From CALFVT01 sp964513675 (GTDB lineage: Bacteria > Pseudomonadota > Alphaproteobacteria > Caulobacterales > Maricaulaceae): 64,000 nucleotides of DNA. Where the stretch lies: positions 1 to 64,000 of the forward strand of contig CAZEOD010000004.1 of assembly GCA_964513675.1 (NCBI GenBank), written 5' to 3'. A model generated the notes under the pieces. That model was not told where the DNA came from, did not search any database, and was given only the letters and a program-made list of their open reading frames with translations. A program made the position numbers and the translations under genes. Numbering within the stretch: the stretch's first letter is position 1; every line of letters starts with the position of its first letter. Shown in pieces: positions 17,095-25,891 of this stretch.

Positions 17095-18348
17095 TTAATC
17101 GGCTTTTGTCCCATCTCGGAATAAGCGCCCTTTTTCTGTGATGAGAACCACGCTTAGCGAGGCCGCGCCCAGAATAACATATCCTGCCAAAACGGGAATG
17201 ACTGTTCCGTTATATTGCCCTGCAACCAATAGCCCAATGAAGCTCGACACCGTCGATGTTGCAAAGCCATAAGCGGCGCTTCCCGTGCCGGCTAATTTGC
17301 CCAGCGGCTCCATTGCCAGCGCCGAGAAATTTGCGCCAACCATGCCAAAACAGCCAAATGTTAACGCAAAAATTGGGAAGAATAAGATTAATTTTGGCCC
17401 GAAAATATGGGCGCAAATAACATTAAGCAGCGATAAAATTATAAAGGCGATCAAAGCGATATGGCTAATGCGGCGCATACCATATGTCTCGACAATGCGG
17501 GAGTTGACGAAATTCACAATCGTTAGGGTTGCTGCGATTCCGGCAAACCACAAGGCGAAATAAGCCTCTTGGTCAAAGACCTCTGAGAAGATTTGCTCGG
17601 ATGCGCCAATAAAGGCGAAAAGCGCGCCAAATAAAACCCCGCTGGCGAGCATATAGCCGAGGGTGACGGGGGTTGTGATAACCTGTTTGTAACCGCTGGC
17701 GATGACATGGGGCTTTAAGGCGCGTTGGTCTTCGGGTTTTAAGGTTTCCGGTAAGCGTAATTCTATCCATCCCCAAACAATGAGTCCAGCCACACCTAAA
17801 ACGCCAAATGTCCAGCGCCAGTCGGTAATAAGAAGAATAATTTGGCCGAGCCCCGGGGCGGCAATAGGGACGATCATAAAAATAGTCAGAACAAGCGACA
17901 TGATACGCGCCATGCCCCGACCTGCATAAAGGTCGCGGACAATAGACGCGGCGGTAACGCGAATACCGGCCGCGCTAATGCCTTGTAAGCTTCGCAGCAC
18001 AAGCAGACCCACAAAGCTCGGCGCGAACATACAGGCAAAACCGCAGATAATATAAAAAATAAATGAGACACGCAGGATGATTTTCCGTCCAAAACGATCT
18101 GATAATGGCCCCGCAAAAAGCTGCGGAACGCCAAAGCCGAGAATATAGGAGAAAATAATCCATTGCTGTTGATTGCCGGCCGGAACGTCATAATGGGCGG
18201 CAATTTCATCAAGGGCCGGTAGCATCGTGTCAATCGCGAGGGCATTGAGCGCAAGGCAGAAGGCGATCATTGCAACAAGTTCGCGCGAGCTAAGCGGGCC
18301 GCCCCAAGGCGGGGGGCGCTTAATCATATCACGCGGTTTTTTGTCCAT
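17095..18348 (-). CDS. Bcr/CflA-family MFS multidrug exporter
   Basis: 417 residues with 12 hydrophobic segments. The loop 2-3 MFS motif SDRFGRKIILRVSF and the preceding FGVPQLFAGPL are clear, and the N-terminal ALNALAIDTMLPALDEIA is characteristic of the drug:proton antiporters of Bcr/CflA type. Such proteins export bicyclomycin, chloramphenicol, sulfonamides or dipeptides. The substrate here is unknown. It converges with rcdA; ATG 18348 or the Met at residue 8 may be the start. Confidence 0.9.
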   Translation of the reverse strand: MDKKPRDMIKRPPPWGGPLSSRELVAMIAFCLALNALAIDTMLPALDEIAAHYDVPAGNQQQWIIFSYILGFGVPQLFAGPLSDRFGRKIILRVSFIFYIICGFACMFAPSFVGLLVLRSLQGISAAGIRVTAASIVRDLYAGRGMARIMSLVLTIFMIVPIAAPGLGQIILLITDWRWTFGVLGVAGLIVWGWIELRLPETLKPEDQRALKPHVIASGYKQVITTPVTLGYMLASGVLFGALFAFIGASEQIFSEVFDQEAYFALWFAGIAATLTIVNFVNSRIVETYGMRRISHIALIAFIILSLLNVICAHIFGPKLILFFPIFALTFGCFGMVGANFSALAMEPLGKLAGTGSAAYGFATSTVSSFIGLLVAGQYNGTVIPVLAGYVILGAASLSVVLITEKGRLFRDGTKAD

Positions 18349-18376
18349 AAATATGTCTTTGAGTGCTTATATGGGT

Positions 18377-18407
18377 AAAAAAAAAGCGGCCCACCCGGAC
18401 CGCTTTT
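18377..18407 (-). terminator. Terminator downstream of rpmE
   Basis: AAAAGCGG (18382-18389) and CCGCTTTT (18400-18407) form a long hairpin with A- and T-rich ends on both sides, so it can work on either strand. It lies 24 bases past the L31 stop codon and upstream of the exporter gene. Confidence 0.85.
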
Positions 18408-18430
18408 CTGGTTTTGAATAGGTATAAAGC

Positions 18431-18649
18431 TTACACAAAGCCTTTAAATTTATCTTTGAAGCGAGACACGCGTCCGCCGCGGTCCATAAGCTTCGCATCA
18501 CCGCCGGTCCAAGCGGGATGTGTTTGGGAATCAATATCAAGAACCAAACGATCGCCCTCTTTACCATAAGTGCTGCGCGTTTGATATTCTGAACCGTCAA
18601 CCATTTGGACGGTAATCGTATGATATTCTGGATGTATATCTTTTTTCAT
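18431..18649 (-). CDS. rpmE: 50S ribosomal protein L31
   Basis: 72 residues from ATG 18649, preceded by AGGAG; the longer frame to 18736 is not needed. The sequence starts MKKDIHPEYH and contains HPAWTGGDAKLMDRGGRVSRF, the alphaproteobacterial L31 pattern. It has no cysteines, so it is the zinc-independent (C-minus) form. It is a single gene with its own terminator. Confidence 0.97.
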   Translation of the reverse strand: MKKDIHPEYHTITVQMVDGSEYQTRSTYGKEGDRLVLDIDSQTHPAWTGGDAKLMDRGGRVSRFKDKFKGFV

Positions 18650-18758
18650 GGGTCTTACTCCTGCTGCCACGGGATTACTTTTGTGCGTCCCCCGCAGATG
18701 AAAGCGGGCTATATAGTCCCGCTCCGAAGCTGTCAATCACAGGATGCGAGAAAGCCAA

Positions 18759-19214
18759 TTAATATGGCACAGAGACAGGCAATCCCGCCGCTTTCCACGC
18801 ATTAAGTCCGCCGTCCATATGGATGATATGTTTAAAATTGAGATCTTTAAGCATGGCAAAGGCTAATAGGCTCCGATCACTATCATTACAGTGAATGAGG
18901 TAAGTCTTATTGGGGTCAAGATTTTTGATACGGCGCGTAAAATGGGGGCTATTAAAATTGATGAAATGGGCGGCAACAATGAATCCGCTTTTAATTTCAT
19001 CTTGTGTGCGCACATCAAGGACAATCGTTTCGGGATGTGTTTCTAAAAATGCCCGTGATGAGACGGCATCAAGATGATCTATTATACCGTCATTTATAGA
19101 GGTTTGAGAGGGATATCCTGTTTGCTCCGCGCGGCTTTCCGGCGTAAGAGCGGTGGCCATGGCTGTCAAAATCACCGCGAAAAGGGCTAATCCTACTTTA
19201 TTTATTGCTGACAT
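18759..19214 (-). CDS. Secreted single-domain rhodanese-like protein
   Basis: 151 residues from ATG 19214, with GGTGAG upstream. A signal peptide (hydrophobic LALFAVILTAMATALT, cleavage near SRAEQ) points to the periplasm. The rhodanese fold is shown by ETIVLDVRTQDEI and GFIVAAHFINF, and the active loop is HCNDSDRS, keeping the catalytic Cys and the loop-closing Arg. Periplasmic rhodaneses may carry sulfane sulfur or serve in thiosulfate or cyanide chemistry; the substrate is not known. The opposite strand, 305 bases away, holds sdaA. Confidence 0.82.
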   Translation of the reverse strand: MSAINKVGLALFAVILTAMATALTPESRAEQTGYPSQTSINDGIIDHLDAVSSRAFLETHPETIVLDVRTQDEIKSGFIVAAHFINFNSPHFTRRIKNLDPNKTYLIHCNDSDRSLLAFAMLKDLNFKHIIHMDGGLNAWKAAGLPVSVPY

Positions 19215-19258
19215 GTGTCTCACCAGCCTTTCTTGTTAATGTGTTATACATACGGGCC

Positions 19259-19366
19259 ACATGTTATTAAGGATTGCAAGGCAATTAAAGCCCATGAATT
19301 AACAATATTTATTAACATGTTAAGTAGATTTAACATGTATCATTAAAGATTGCAAGGCAATTAAAA
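19259..19366. repeat. Duplicated dyad element in the sdaA upstream region
   Basis: Between the rhodanese and sdaA genes (19215-19519, about 305 bases without a gene) a 25-base sequence occurs twice with 23 identities, at 19266-19290 and 19342-19366, in the same direction and 76 bases apart. Each copy contains the exact dyad ATTGC-AAG-GCAAT. Between them lies the perfect palindrome TTAACATGTTAA (19312-19323), with a second TTAACATGT at 19330-19338. The region is AT-rich and divergent genes read away from it, so operators for one or both promoters are likely. Confidence 0.7.
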
Positions 19367-19402
19367 CCGTATGACCCTGCAATAATAGCGCTTAAATACA
19401 TA

Positions 19403-19418
19403 TGAGTTATATAACTCA
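19403..19418. promoter_or_regulatory. Perfect 16-base palindrome upstream of sdaA
   Basis: TGAGTTATATAACTCA is its own reverse complement. It ends 101 bases before the sdaA start codon, a position suited to a dimeric regulator binding at or near the promoter. The regulator is not identified; no regulator gene is adjacent. Confidence 0.6.
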
Positions 19419-19519
19419 GAGGCATAATTTTGCGCCAATAGCCCTTTCTTTTGTATTTACTTCGCAGCTGTGCAAACTTAGGCCAAGTCAATAGCAATAA
19501 CAGCAAGGCGAGGGGCTTT

Positions 19520-20911
19520 ATGTTATCCGTTTTAGATATTTTTCGTGTTGGTATCGGCCCATCAAGTTCCCATACGGTCGGGCCTGTGCGGATTGGTGCG
19601 CGCTTTGTCAAAAGTCTGATCCGGGAAAAGCTCATAGATCAAACCGCAAAAATTGTGGTCGAATTACAGGGCTCCTTGGCCTTTACCGGACATGGACACG
19701 CGACGCCCAAAGCGGTGATGCTCGGCCTTCTCGGCTTTGAGCCTGAAACGCTTGATCCCGTGAAAGCCGAGGCGGCCGTAGCGCGTATTCATGAGCAGCA
19801 TAAGCTTTCTTTGGGGGGCGTGGTCGATATTGACTTTGATCCTGCTCTTCATATTGTTTTTGATTATGAGACCCGCCCAGAGCTGCATCCGAATGGAATG
19901 GTGGCTAAAGCTTTTAACGCGGGGGGAGCATTACTGCGCGCGCAAAGCTATTACTCCACGGGCGGCGGATTTATTGCATCGAAACGTCAATTAGAAACAC
20001 CGCTTGAGAATGACCTTGTGACGCCAGATAGCAATGTGCCTTATCCTTTTGCCTCTGCGGCAGAGCTTTTGGCAATATGCGCCGATCAGAATTTACATGT
20101 GCATGATGTGATTTACGCAAATGAAGACGCTAAACGCGCGCGCGCGGAAACGGATATGAGGCTTGACCGTATTTTTGATGTTATGATGGCCTGTATTAAT
20201 CGGGGGCTGAACCGCGAAGGCATTTTGCCCGGCGGGCTTGAGGTCAAACGCCGCGCCCCGGGCATTTGGCAGAAATTACACGGCGCACCGGCGTCAAATG
20301 AACGCGAGCAGCTTTTTGATTGGCTCAATGTATATGCCATGGCCGTGAACGAAGAAAATGCGGCGGGCGGGCAAGTTGTAACCGCCCCGACAAATGGCGC
20401 GGCCGGAATTATTCCGGCCGTGCTGCGGCATTACTGTGCGGGCGACATAAGGCTCCAAGAAAATCCATCGGCGCAAAATATACGTAAATTCCTGTTAACA
20501 GCGGGCGGTATTGGCTTGCTCTATAAGCAGCGCGCGTCGATATCTGGTGCGGAGATGGGCTGCCAAGGCGAAGTGGGTGTGGCTTGCTCTATGGCGGCGG
20601 GCGGGTTGGCCGCTGTTTGGGGCGCGACGCCGGAGCAAGTGGCCTCTGCCGCTGAGATCGGGATGGAGCATAATTTGGGCCTAACCTGTGACCCTGTGGG
20701 CGGGCTGGTTCAAATTCCCTGTATTGAGCGAAATGCAATTGGCGCTGTGAAAGCGGTAAATGCGGCGCGGCTTGCGCTTCATGCCTCCGGCCAAATGAAA
20801 GTAAGTCTGGATCAAGTCATTGAAACCATGCGCCAAACGGGGCTGGATATGTCATCGAAATATAAAGAGACGAGCCAAGGCGGCCTCGCGGTTAATGTTG
20901 TCGAGTGTTAA
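19520..20911 (+). CDS. sdaA: L-serine ammonia-lyase, single chain
   Basis: 463 residues from ATG 19520, with AGGGG upstream; the longer frame to 19451 is not supported. The N-terminal beta domain begins MLSVLDIFRVGIGPSSSHTVGP, and the alpha catalytic part has TAPTNGAAGIIPAV, SGAEMGCQGEVGVACSMAAGG and LTCDPVGGLVQIPCIERNA, containing the cysteines that hold the oxygen-labile 4Fe-4S cluster. The enzyme converts serine to pyruvate and ammonia. The order beta then alpha in one chain is the form seen in E. coli SdaA. The upstream region holds several dyads that suggest tight control, perhaps by an amino-acid-sensing regulator. Confidence 0.96.
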   Translation: MLSVLDIFRVGIGPSSSHTVGPVRIGARFVKSLIREKLIDQTAKIVVELQGSLAFTGHGHATPKAVMLGLLGFEPETLDPVKAEAAVARIHEQHKLSLGGVVDIDFDPALHIVFDYETRPELHPNGMVAKAFNAGGALLRAQSYYSTGGGFIASKRQLETPLENDLVTPDSNVPYPFASAAELLAICADQNLHVHDVIYANEDAKRARAETDMRLDRIFDVMMACINRGLNREGILPGGLEVKRRAPGIWQKLHGAPASNEREQLFDWLNVYAMAVNEENAAGGQVVTAPTNGAAGIIPAVLRHYCAGDIRLQENPSAQNIRKFLLTAGGIGLLYKQRASISGAEMGCQGEVGVACSMAAGGLAAVWGATPEQVASAAEIGMEHNLGLTCDPVGGLVQIPCIERNAIGAVKAVNAARLALHASGQMKVSLDQVIETMRQTGLDMSSKYKETSQGGLAVNVVEC

Positions 20912-20924
20912 GGGCGTGCGCGTC

Positions 20925-22232
20925 TTAGGCGGCGGGGCTTATCCGCCTTTGACGGGTTTTATATAAATCATATATTAGCCCTATCATAATCGCGGCAGCG
21001 AGCAGGGGGGCGAACCAGATTGGCAACGCCCAAATACCGGCTGCGAGCCAATCATTCAGGACAATATAAAAGAGCGGGGCGATGGTAAGGGGCAGCAAAA
21101 GCGCGGCGGCCGGACGCAGCGCCAATAGCGGTATAAGGCTGCATAGATACCAAGGGAATAAAACGGGGCTAAGCAAAAGCGGGACGCAGAGGGTTAAGCT
21201 TATAGCCGTGATGAGGCGGCCTGCCGCGGCAAGCCCTGCACTGATAGAAAACCCGATAAGCGCAAGGCCGCCGAGCATGGCGGCAAAGCCGATTTTGTTT
21301 AAACCTGCGCCGCGGCTGAGAGCTTCAAGCCATGGGTATAGCGGCGCGCCGCCGCGCCATTTATCAAAAAATGTCGGCAGCAAACCTAAAGGCTGATAAC
21401 CAAGGTGAAAGGCTCCAAGATAAATAAGATACCATGTTAAGGCCGCGCCAATAAATAATTTAAGCGCCTGTTTTGGCCAGAGGAAGAAGAGTAAAGGCCC
21501 CGCAATTAAGGCCGGAATAAATTTCACCGTCGCGGCGAGGCCGATGATAATACCGGCCCAAAGCGGTTTTTTTATTTGCACGCACAGCAGAGCGGCTGTG
21601 ATACCAAGCGCGCAGAAAATATCGACATGCGCGCCAATCCCTGTTTCTAATAATAAAAGCGGATTAAGCGCAAGCAGCGCAAAGGGCTGTAAAGCCTTTC
21701 GTTTTTGAAGCAGTTTATAGCCTAATACCAAAGTTAGAATACCCGCGCCGCAAGCGAGGAGTTTCCAAACCCACGGGCCATAGATAGGGCCAAAAACCGC
21801 AGATGCTCCAAATAAAACTAGCGCGCCGGGCGGATATAGCGTCGCGTAATTTGCGTGTTCTTCCGGCGTTGGCCATATGCCTCGCAAATATGCAACTTCA
21901 GTGGCATTGGGCGCTGTGATATAGGGATCAAAACCGGCGATGAAAACCGCCCCGTCCCATAGATATCGCTGGCTGTCATTCGACGTCAGGGCGGCCGCAG
22001 GTATAAGAATAATATAAAGGCTTATGCCCAGATATAATATAGCGCGCGGTGTCAGCGGGGCGGCGCGCCAGACATAAATCATCAGCGCGGACAACAGCAA
22101 ACTTAGCGCGCTATAGGCGCTGCCGATATAAGCGGGCGTTATAAAGGGAAGCGCATAAAGACCGGCCATGCAGAGCATAAACCCGCCAATAATATAGCGG
22201 GTCTTAAAAGATATGTTTCGCGGCCTAGCCAT
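20925..22232 (-). CDS. GT-C type membrane glycosyltransferase
   Basis: 435 residues with roughly ten to twelve hydrophobic segments. The first large loop contains NDSQRYLWDGAVFIAGFDPY, a pattern shared by polyprenol-phosphate-dependent mannosyl or hexosyl transferases of GT-C fold (GT87/DUF2029-like), with the Asp expected for catalysis. Such enzymes act on the periplasmic side using a lipid-linked sugar. It is the last gene of a three-gene minus-strand unit, 24 bases after the GT2 gene, and converges with sdaA. The acceptor is unknown. Confidence 0.75.
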   Translation of the reverse strand: MARPRNISFKTRYIIGGFMLCMAGLYALPFITPAYIGSAYSALSLLLSALMIYVWRAAPLTPRAILYLGISLYIILIPAAALTSNDSQRYLWDGAVFIAGFDPYITAPNATEVAYLRGIWPTPEEHANYATLYPPGALVLFGASAVFGPIYGPWVWKLLACGAGILTLVLGYKLLQKRKALQPFALLALNPLLLLETGIGAHVDIFCALGITAALLCVQIKKPLWAGIIIGLAATVKFIPALIAGPLLFFLWPKQALKLFIGAALTWYLIYLGAFHLGYQPLGLLPTFFDKWRGGAPLYPWLEALSRGAGLNKIGFAAMLGGLALIGFSISAGLAAAGRLITAISLTLCVPLLLSPVLFPWYLCSLIPLLALRPAAALLLPLTIAPLFYIVLNDWLAAGIWALPIWFAPLLAAAIMIGLIYDLYKTRQRRISPAA

Positions 22233-22256
22233 GATGTTTAATTATTCAGCGGGTTA

Positions 22257-23834
22257 TTATTCGGCCGGAATTAAATCATCATATACGTTACGATCAGGCT
22301 CTATGCCGATAACATTACCCTTGGAGGCCGCATTAAGGCTAAGCGGCGCGGGCGTTATTTTTACTTTACGGCGTCGGCTTTCTAATTGGCTGGATAATCC
22401 CGTGAAAAGGAACCCAATAGCAAATAGCGCGAGAAAAGGCACAACAATCCAGTAAGCGCGCGATATCGCCCAGACCATAAAACCTATATAGAGCATGGAC
22501 AGGCTGAGCTCTAAATAATTAGACCATTTTTGGCTATTCACGCGGTAGCTATTTTGCAGATCAACGCCGCCGCTATCACCCGTTTTGGGGGTGCGGGCAA
22601 AGCCGGTTTTATACCCGACTAAGGCTTCGATCACGGCGCGGCCATTATTCACGCCCAGCCCGATAGAGGTCGCGAGCAAGGCCGGCATAATCATCAGCTT
22701 ATCGCTCATCTTGCCATAAAGCCGCGTTTGGCTCGAGAGGAAGAACCATGCATGGCTAAGGCTGGCAAAGGCGAAAATAGGCAAATCGAGCCACGCCAGA
22801 GCATTGACGCCCATATTTTCGCGGATATGAACGGCCGGAAGCAGGAAGAAAACGCTATCAATAAACATCAAAAGATAAGACAGATTGCCTGTCAGGTGAA
22901 AACTGGCTTCGATTTTGGCTTTACGCGGAATATCAGCGGCCCAAATCGAGGGTAAGAGCTTGCGCATGACTTCAATCGCGCCTTTAGCCCAGCGGTGTTG
23001 CTGTAGTTTAAAAGCGCTCATCTCTTCGGGGATTTCACTCGGGCAGCCAATATCGGGGCGGTAGATGAACTTCCATCCCTTGATTTGCGCGCGGTAGCTT
23101 AAATCGGTATCTTCGGTCAGCGTATCTGCACGCCAGCCGCCGGCGTCAATAATCGTGTCTTTGCGCCAAATACCTGCCGTGCCGTTAAAATTAAAAAAGT
23201 TATTTTTGCCAAAGCGGGTTACTTGCTCAATCCCAAAATGGGCATCAAGCATAATAGATTGCAGCCGCGTTAAAATATTCTTTGGGGTGTTTAAATAAGT
23301 CCAGCGCGCCTGTACGAGGCCCGTTTTAGGGTCATTAAAATGTGGTATTGTTTTCAGCAAGAAATCGGGATGCGGAATAAAATCTGCATCAAAGATCGCA
23401 ATAAACTCGCCTTTCACATCATCCATAGCATCGGATAAAGCCCCAGCCTTATAGCCGCGGCGATTAGGGCGGCGGATATGCTCAATATCAAACCCTAAAG
23501 CTTTATAATATGCCGTCCGCTCTGCCGCAATATCAACGCTGTCATCCGTCGAATCGTCAATCACTTGTATTTGAAGCCGATCCTTTGGGTAATCAAAGGC
23601 CGCGATGGTATCAATGATACGGGCGGCGACGAATTTCTCATTATACATCGGGGCTTGTACGGTAACATAAGGTAGCGCGTCCCTCTCAAGCGGGCTTGGG
23701 TGTATCTGCGCATTTAAGCTTTTCATCACGCCGCGCGCTGCGAAGCTGTGATAAATACGATGTGCACCGTAAAGACAGAGTATGCCAATAAGCAAATAAT
23801 GCACAGATAAAATTATGACCGCAAAGAGAGACAT
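22257..23834 (-). CDS. Membrane GT2 glycosyltransferase (cellulose-synthase-like)
   Basis: 525 residues: an N-terminal membrane segment, a cytosolic GT2 domain and four or more C-terminal membrane segments. The processive GT-A motifs are all present: VQAPMYNEKF, QVIDDSTDD, FDADF, TLTEDTDLS and QQHRW (QxxRW). This composition resembles CslA-type mannan or glucan synthases and bacterial polysaccharide synthases; the closest neighbours of such size make beta-linked polymers or add single sugars to lipid carriers. Position between an outer-membrane protein and a GT-C enzyme suggests production and display of a surface glycan. No PilZ domain or BcsB partner is near. Confidence 0.85.
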   Translation of the reverse strand: MSLFAVIILSVHYLLIGILCLYGAHRIYHSFAARGVMKSLNAQIHPSPLERDALPYVTVQAPMYNEKFVAARIIDTIAAFDYPKDRLQIQVIDDSTDDSVDIAAERTAYYKALGFDIEHIRRPNRRGYKAGALSDAMDDVKGEFIAIFDADFIPHPDFLLKTIPHFNDPKTGLVQARWTYLNTPKNILTRLQSIMLDAHFGIEQVTRFGKNNFFNFNGTAGIWRKDTIIDAGGWRADTLTEDTDLSYRAQIKGWKFIYRPDIGCPSEIPEEMSAFKLQQHRWAKGAIEVMRKLLPSIWAADIPRKAKIEASFHLTGNLSYLLMFIDSVFFLLPAVHIRENMGVNALAWLDLPIFAFASLSHAWFFLSSQTRLYGKMSDKLMIMPALLATSIGLGVNNGRAVIEALVGYKTGFARTPKTGDSGGVDLQNSYRVNSQKWSNYLELSLSMLYIGFMVWAISRAYWIVVPFLALFAIGFLFTGLSSQLESRRRKVKITPAPLSLNAASKGNVIGIEPDRNVYDDLIPAE

Positions 23835-23851
23835 TAGCTAATCTCCCTTTT

Positions 23852-24727
23852 TTAAAAGCTTGCGACGAGCGCGACTTGGATATTCGTGCCGCTCAGCGTG
23901 TTATCGCCATAAATCGCCGTCGTGCCGGTGACTTCTGCTGCAAATCTATCATTGATTTTATAGCCGGCTGTATATTCAAGCCGTCCAAGATCAAACTCAA
24001 GGGGGAGCTGCGGGTTAAATGTTTGTGCATCGGGTAGGATTTGCGCTCCGCCGCCAAAAGGGCCGCCGCCGGGCTGCACAAATATGGGCGCTGTATCACT
24101 AATATCCGTGCTACCAGCCGCGTGGATGCCGTCGAGCTTTGTCCGAAGATAGACTTGCTCTGTGACGTCAAAGCCATATTCAACAAGGAAGCGGAACTCA
24201 TCAACAGGGGCGTCTGTCCGGTGACGATAACCGACTTCAAGACCGCCGTAACCAAGCGCGCCAAAAGACGATCCAAATAAAAGCTTACCTTCAAAGTCTT
24301 CTTGCCCATTACCAAGCGGTAGTTCGGCGTCTTCATCATAAAGATAAGGGGCTTTAAATAAGCCTTGAAAAGAGACGATAATAGGCCCGTCTATAAGGCG
24401 GTAACGCAGGCCAAGCTCAATATCACTGACGCCGCTTCCAGATGTTTCAACGCCGTCCGCGCGGTTCTCAAGATCGACCAATGAGCCTGTTGCGAAAAAT
24501 GTTAGATCGTCTTGAACGCCATATTCAAGATAGACGTTAAAGTTTTGGTTTCGGAAATTCTCAAATGTGCCTTCATCACCAAAACGGTTACTTGTTTCGA
24601 AATAATTGACGGCGCCTTTCAGGTAAGTATCGCCTTGCTTGGCCGTCCAGGCCCCGGCCGATGCAGCGCTTGGCACAGCAGCTAATAGCGCGAAAATGGC
24701 CGCACTCTTATATAATCCTTTAATCAT
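23852..24727 (-). CDS. Outer-membrane protein with signal peptide, unknown family
   Basis: 291 residues from ATG 24727, preceded by GGAGAGAG. A signal peptide with cleavage around AASAGAW is followed by alternating amphipathic strands typical of a small beta-barrel: GDTYLKGAVNYFETSNRFG, FNVYLEYGVQDDLTFFATGSL, IELGLRYRLIDG, and so on, with the last residues IQVALVASF ending in Phe as in BAM substrates. The pattern recalls phenol-degradation MetA-type or DUF3187-like porins, but I cannot assign it. It heads the operon with the two glycosyltransferases (17 bases to the next start), so it might export or anchor their product. Confidence 0.7.
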   Translation of the reverse strand: MIKGLYKSAAIFALLAAVPSAASAGAWTAKQGDTYLKGAVNYFETSNRFGDEGTFENFRNQNFNVYLEYGVQDDLTFFATGSLVDLENRADGVETSGSGVSDIELGLRYRLIDGPIIVSFQGLFKAPYLYDEDAELPLGNGQEDFEGKLLFGSSFGALGYGGLEVGYRHRTDAPVDEFRFLVEYGFDVTEQVYLRTKLDGIHAAGSTDISDTAPIFVQPGGGPFGGGAQILPDAQTFNPQLPLEFDLGRLEYTAGYKINDRFAAEVTGTTAIYGDNTLSGTNIQVALVASF

Positions 24728-24900
24728 TAAACTCTCTCCTATAAGCTTATGGAGAATGTTGTGACGGATGTTTAATGCAGCGTCTTTACACAAAAGATTT
24801 AAAACTATCACGAATATGCTAGTCAGGCGCACAGATTATTCACGAATAGTTCATTGCGCCGCGGGTGAATAGCAAACAGTTTTGTCTAAATATGGCCAGA

Positions 24901-25569
24901 CTATTTTTTGGTAGTGCCAAAAAACTTGCGAAATAGCCTTTTGATCGCGCCGCCGGTCTCGGCCATTTCATCTTCGACGCTATCGGCGGCGGCGCTGATT
25001 TGCGCGGCGGCTTTATCGGCGATGGGATCAATGCGGTTTTCCTTAAAGCGGCGGACGCGCCGCCAGACCCAAAAGATCAAGGCGAAGATAGCCAAAAGAA
25101 AGACAATATTAAACCACGGAATTAAAACGACATCAGGGCCCTTTACGGCGCGGATTTTTGTCGCATTGGGAAAAATCGTAAATAGCCTTATCCGCCAACC
25201 ATAATGCGTGACGGCGACCCATTGCTCGCGTCCTTGCGGGCCTTCGCTCCTCAGGTCGGCAGCCTTGGCACTCAGATCGCTACTGTCAAATTTAAGATAA
25301 AATGGGAAAGACCAGCCTGTGTCTTCATTACGGTAGACAACTGTTTTACCATTGGGCCGCACGGTGGAAATAAAGCGAACATCGCGGCTGACCCGTTCTT
25401 CTGTTCCGGCATCGGCACGGTCCCAAAAGGGAGAGCCTTTATTAATGTCCATCCGCTTCACCTCGGTATCGACCACTTTAACGATATCGCGCTGCGGTAA
25501 ATAATAGTGAATCAAGACTGCGCCAATAAACAGAGCGGTAAAAAGAAAGAGGCCTTTAATTAATTTCAT
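24901..25569 (-). CDS. DUF1523 membrane protein
   Basis: 222 residues from ATG 25569; a longer start at 25602 would overlap the preceding gene. A hydrophobic N-terminal segment (LFLFTALFIGAVLIHYYL) leads to a periplasmic domain that begins DIVKVVDTEVKRMD and contains WSFPFYLKFDSSDLSAKA, the DUF1523 pattern. A second membrane segment (WFNIVFLLAIFALIFWVW) is followed by a cytosolic basic tail. The family is widespread in Alphaproteobacteria without a known function. It is the last gene of the six-gene unit with the AAA ATPase. Confidence 0.75.
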   Translation of the reverse strand: MKLIKGLFLFTALFIGAVLIHYYLPQRDIVKVVDTEVKRMDINKGSPFWDRADAGTEERVSRDVRFISTVRPNGKTVVYRNEDTGWSFPFYLKFDSSDLSAKAADLRSEGPQGREQWVAVTHYGWRIRLFTIFPNATKIRAVKGPDVVLIPWFNIVFLLAIFALIFWVWRRVRRFKENRIDPIADKAAAQISAAADSVEDEMAETGGAIKRLFRKFFGTTKK

Positions 25570-25585
25570 GAGATGTCTTTCCGGC

Positions 25586-25852
25586 TTAGGTGTGATTGGC
25601 AAGATATATTAAAAGGCTCATCACAGCGATAGGGATGAAGTAAACGGTTAAAATAAGTTTGGGGCGGTAAGAGCGCTGATAGCGGCTCAGGCCTTTTGTT
25701 ATGAACCGCGCTTTATCTTCTGATTTATCAGAAGCTTCATAGGCTCCCGCAAGTTTGTCTTTATATTGCCGCCGCGCCTTGGCTGATAAGACGGCATAAA
25801 TAAGTGTCAGCACCAGAATGATGACGATTATATTTCGTAGCCATGGCAGCAT
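25586..25852 (-). CDS. Small membrane protein of the AAA operon
   Basis: 88 residues with one hydrophobic segment at each end (about 5-24 and 66-85) and a charged central part, KARRQYKDKLAGAYEASDKSEDK across the loop. I do not recognise the family. It lies 39 bases after the DUF6638-type gene and 16 bases before the DUF1523 gene, so is probably a component of the same membrane complex. Confidence 0.65.
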   Translation of the reverse strand: MLPWLRNIIVIILVLTLIYAVLSAKARRQYKDKLAGAYEASDKSEDKARFITKGLSRYQRSYRPKLILTVYFIPIAVMSLLIYLANHT

Positions 25853-25891
25853 ATATGTCTCCTTATTATGGGTTAATCGTCATCTTTTTTC

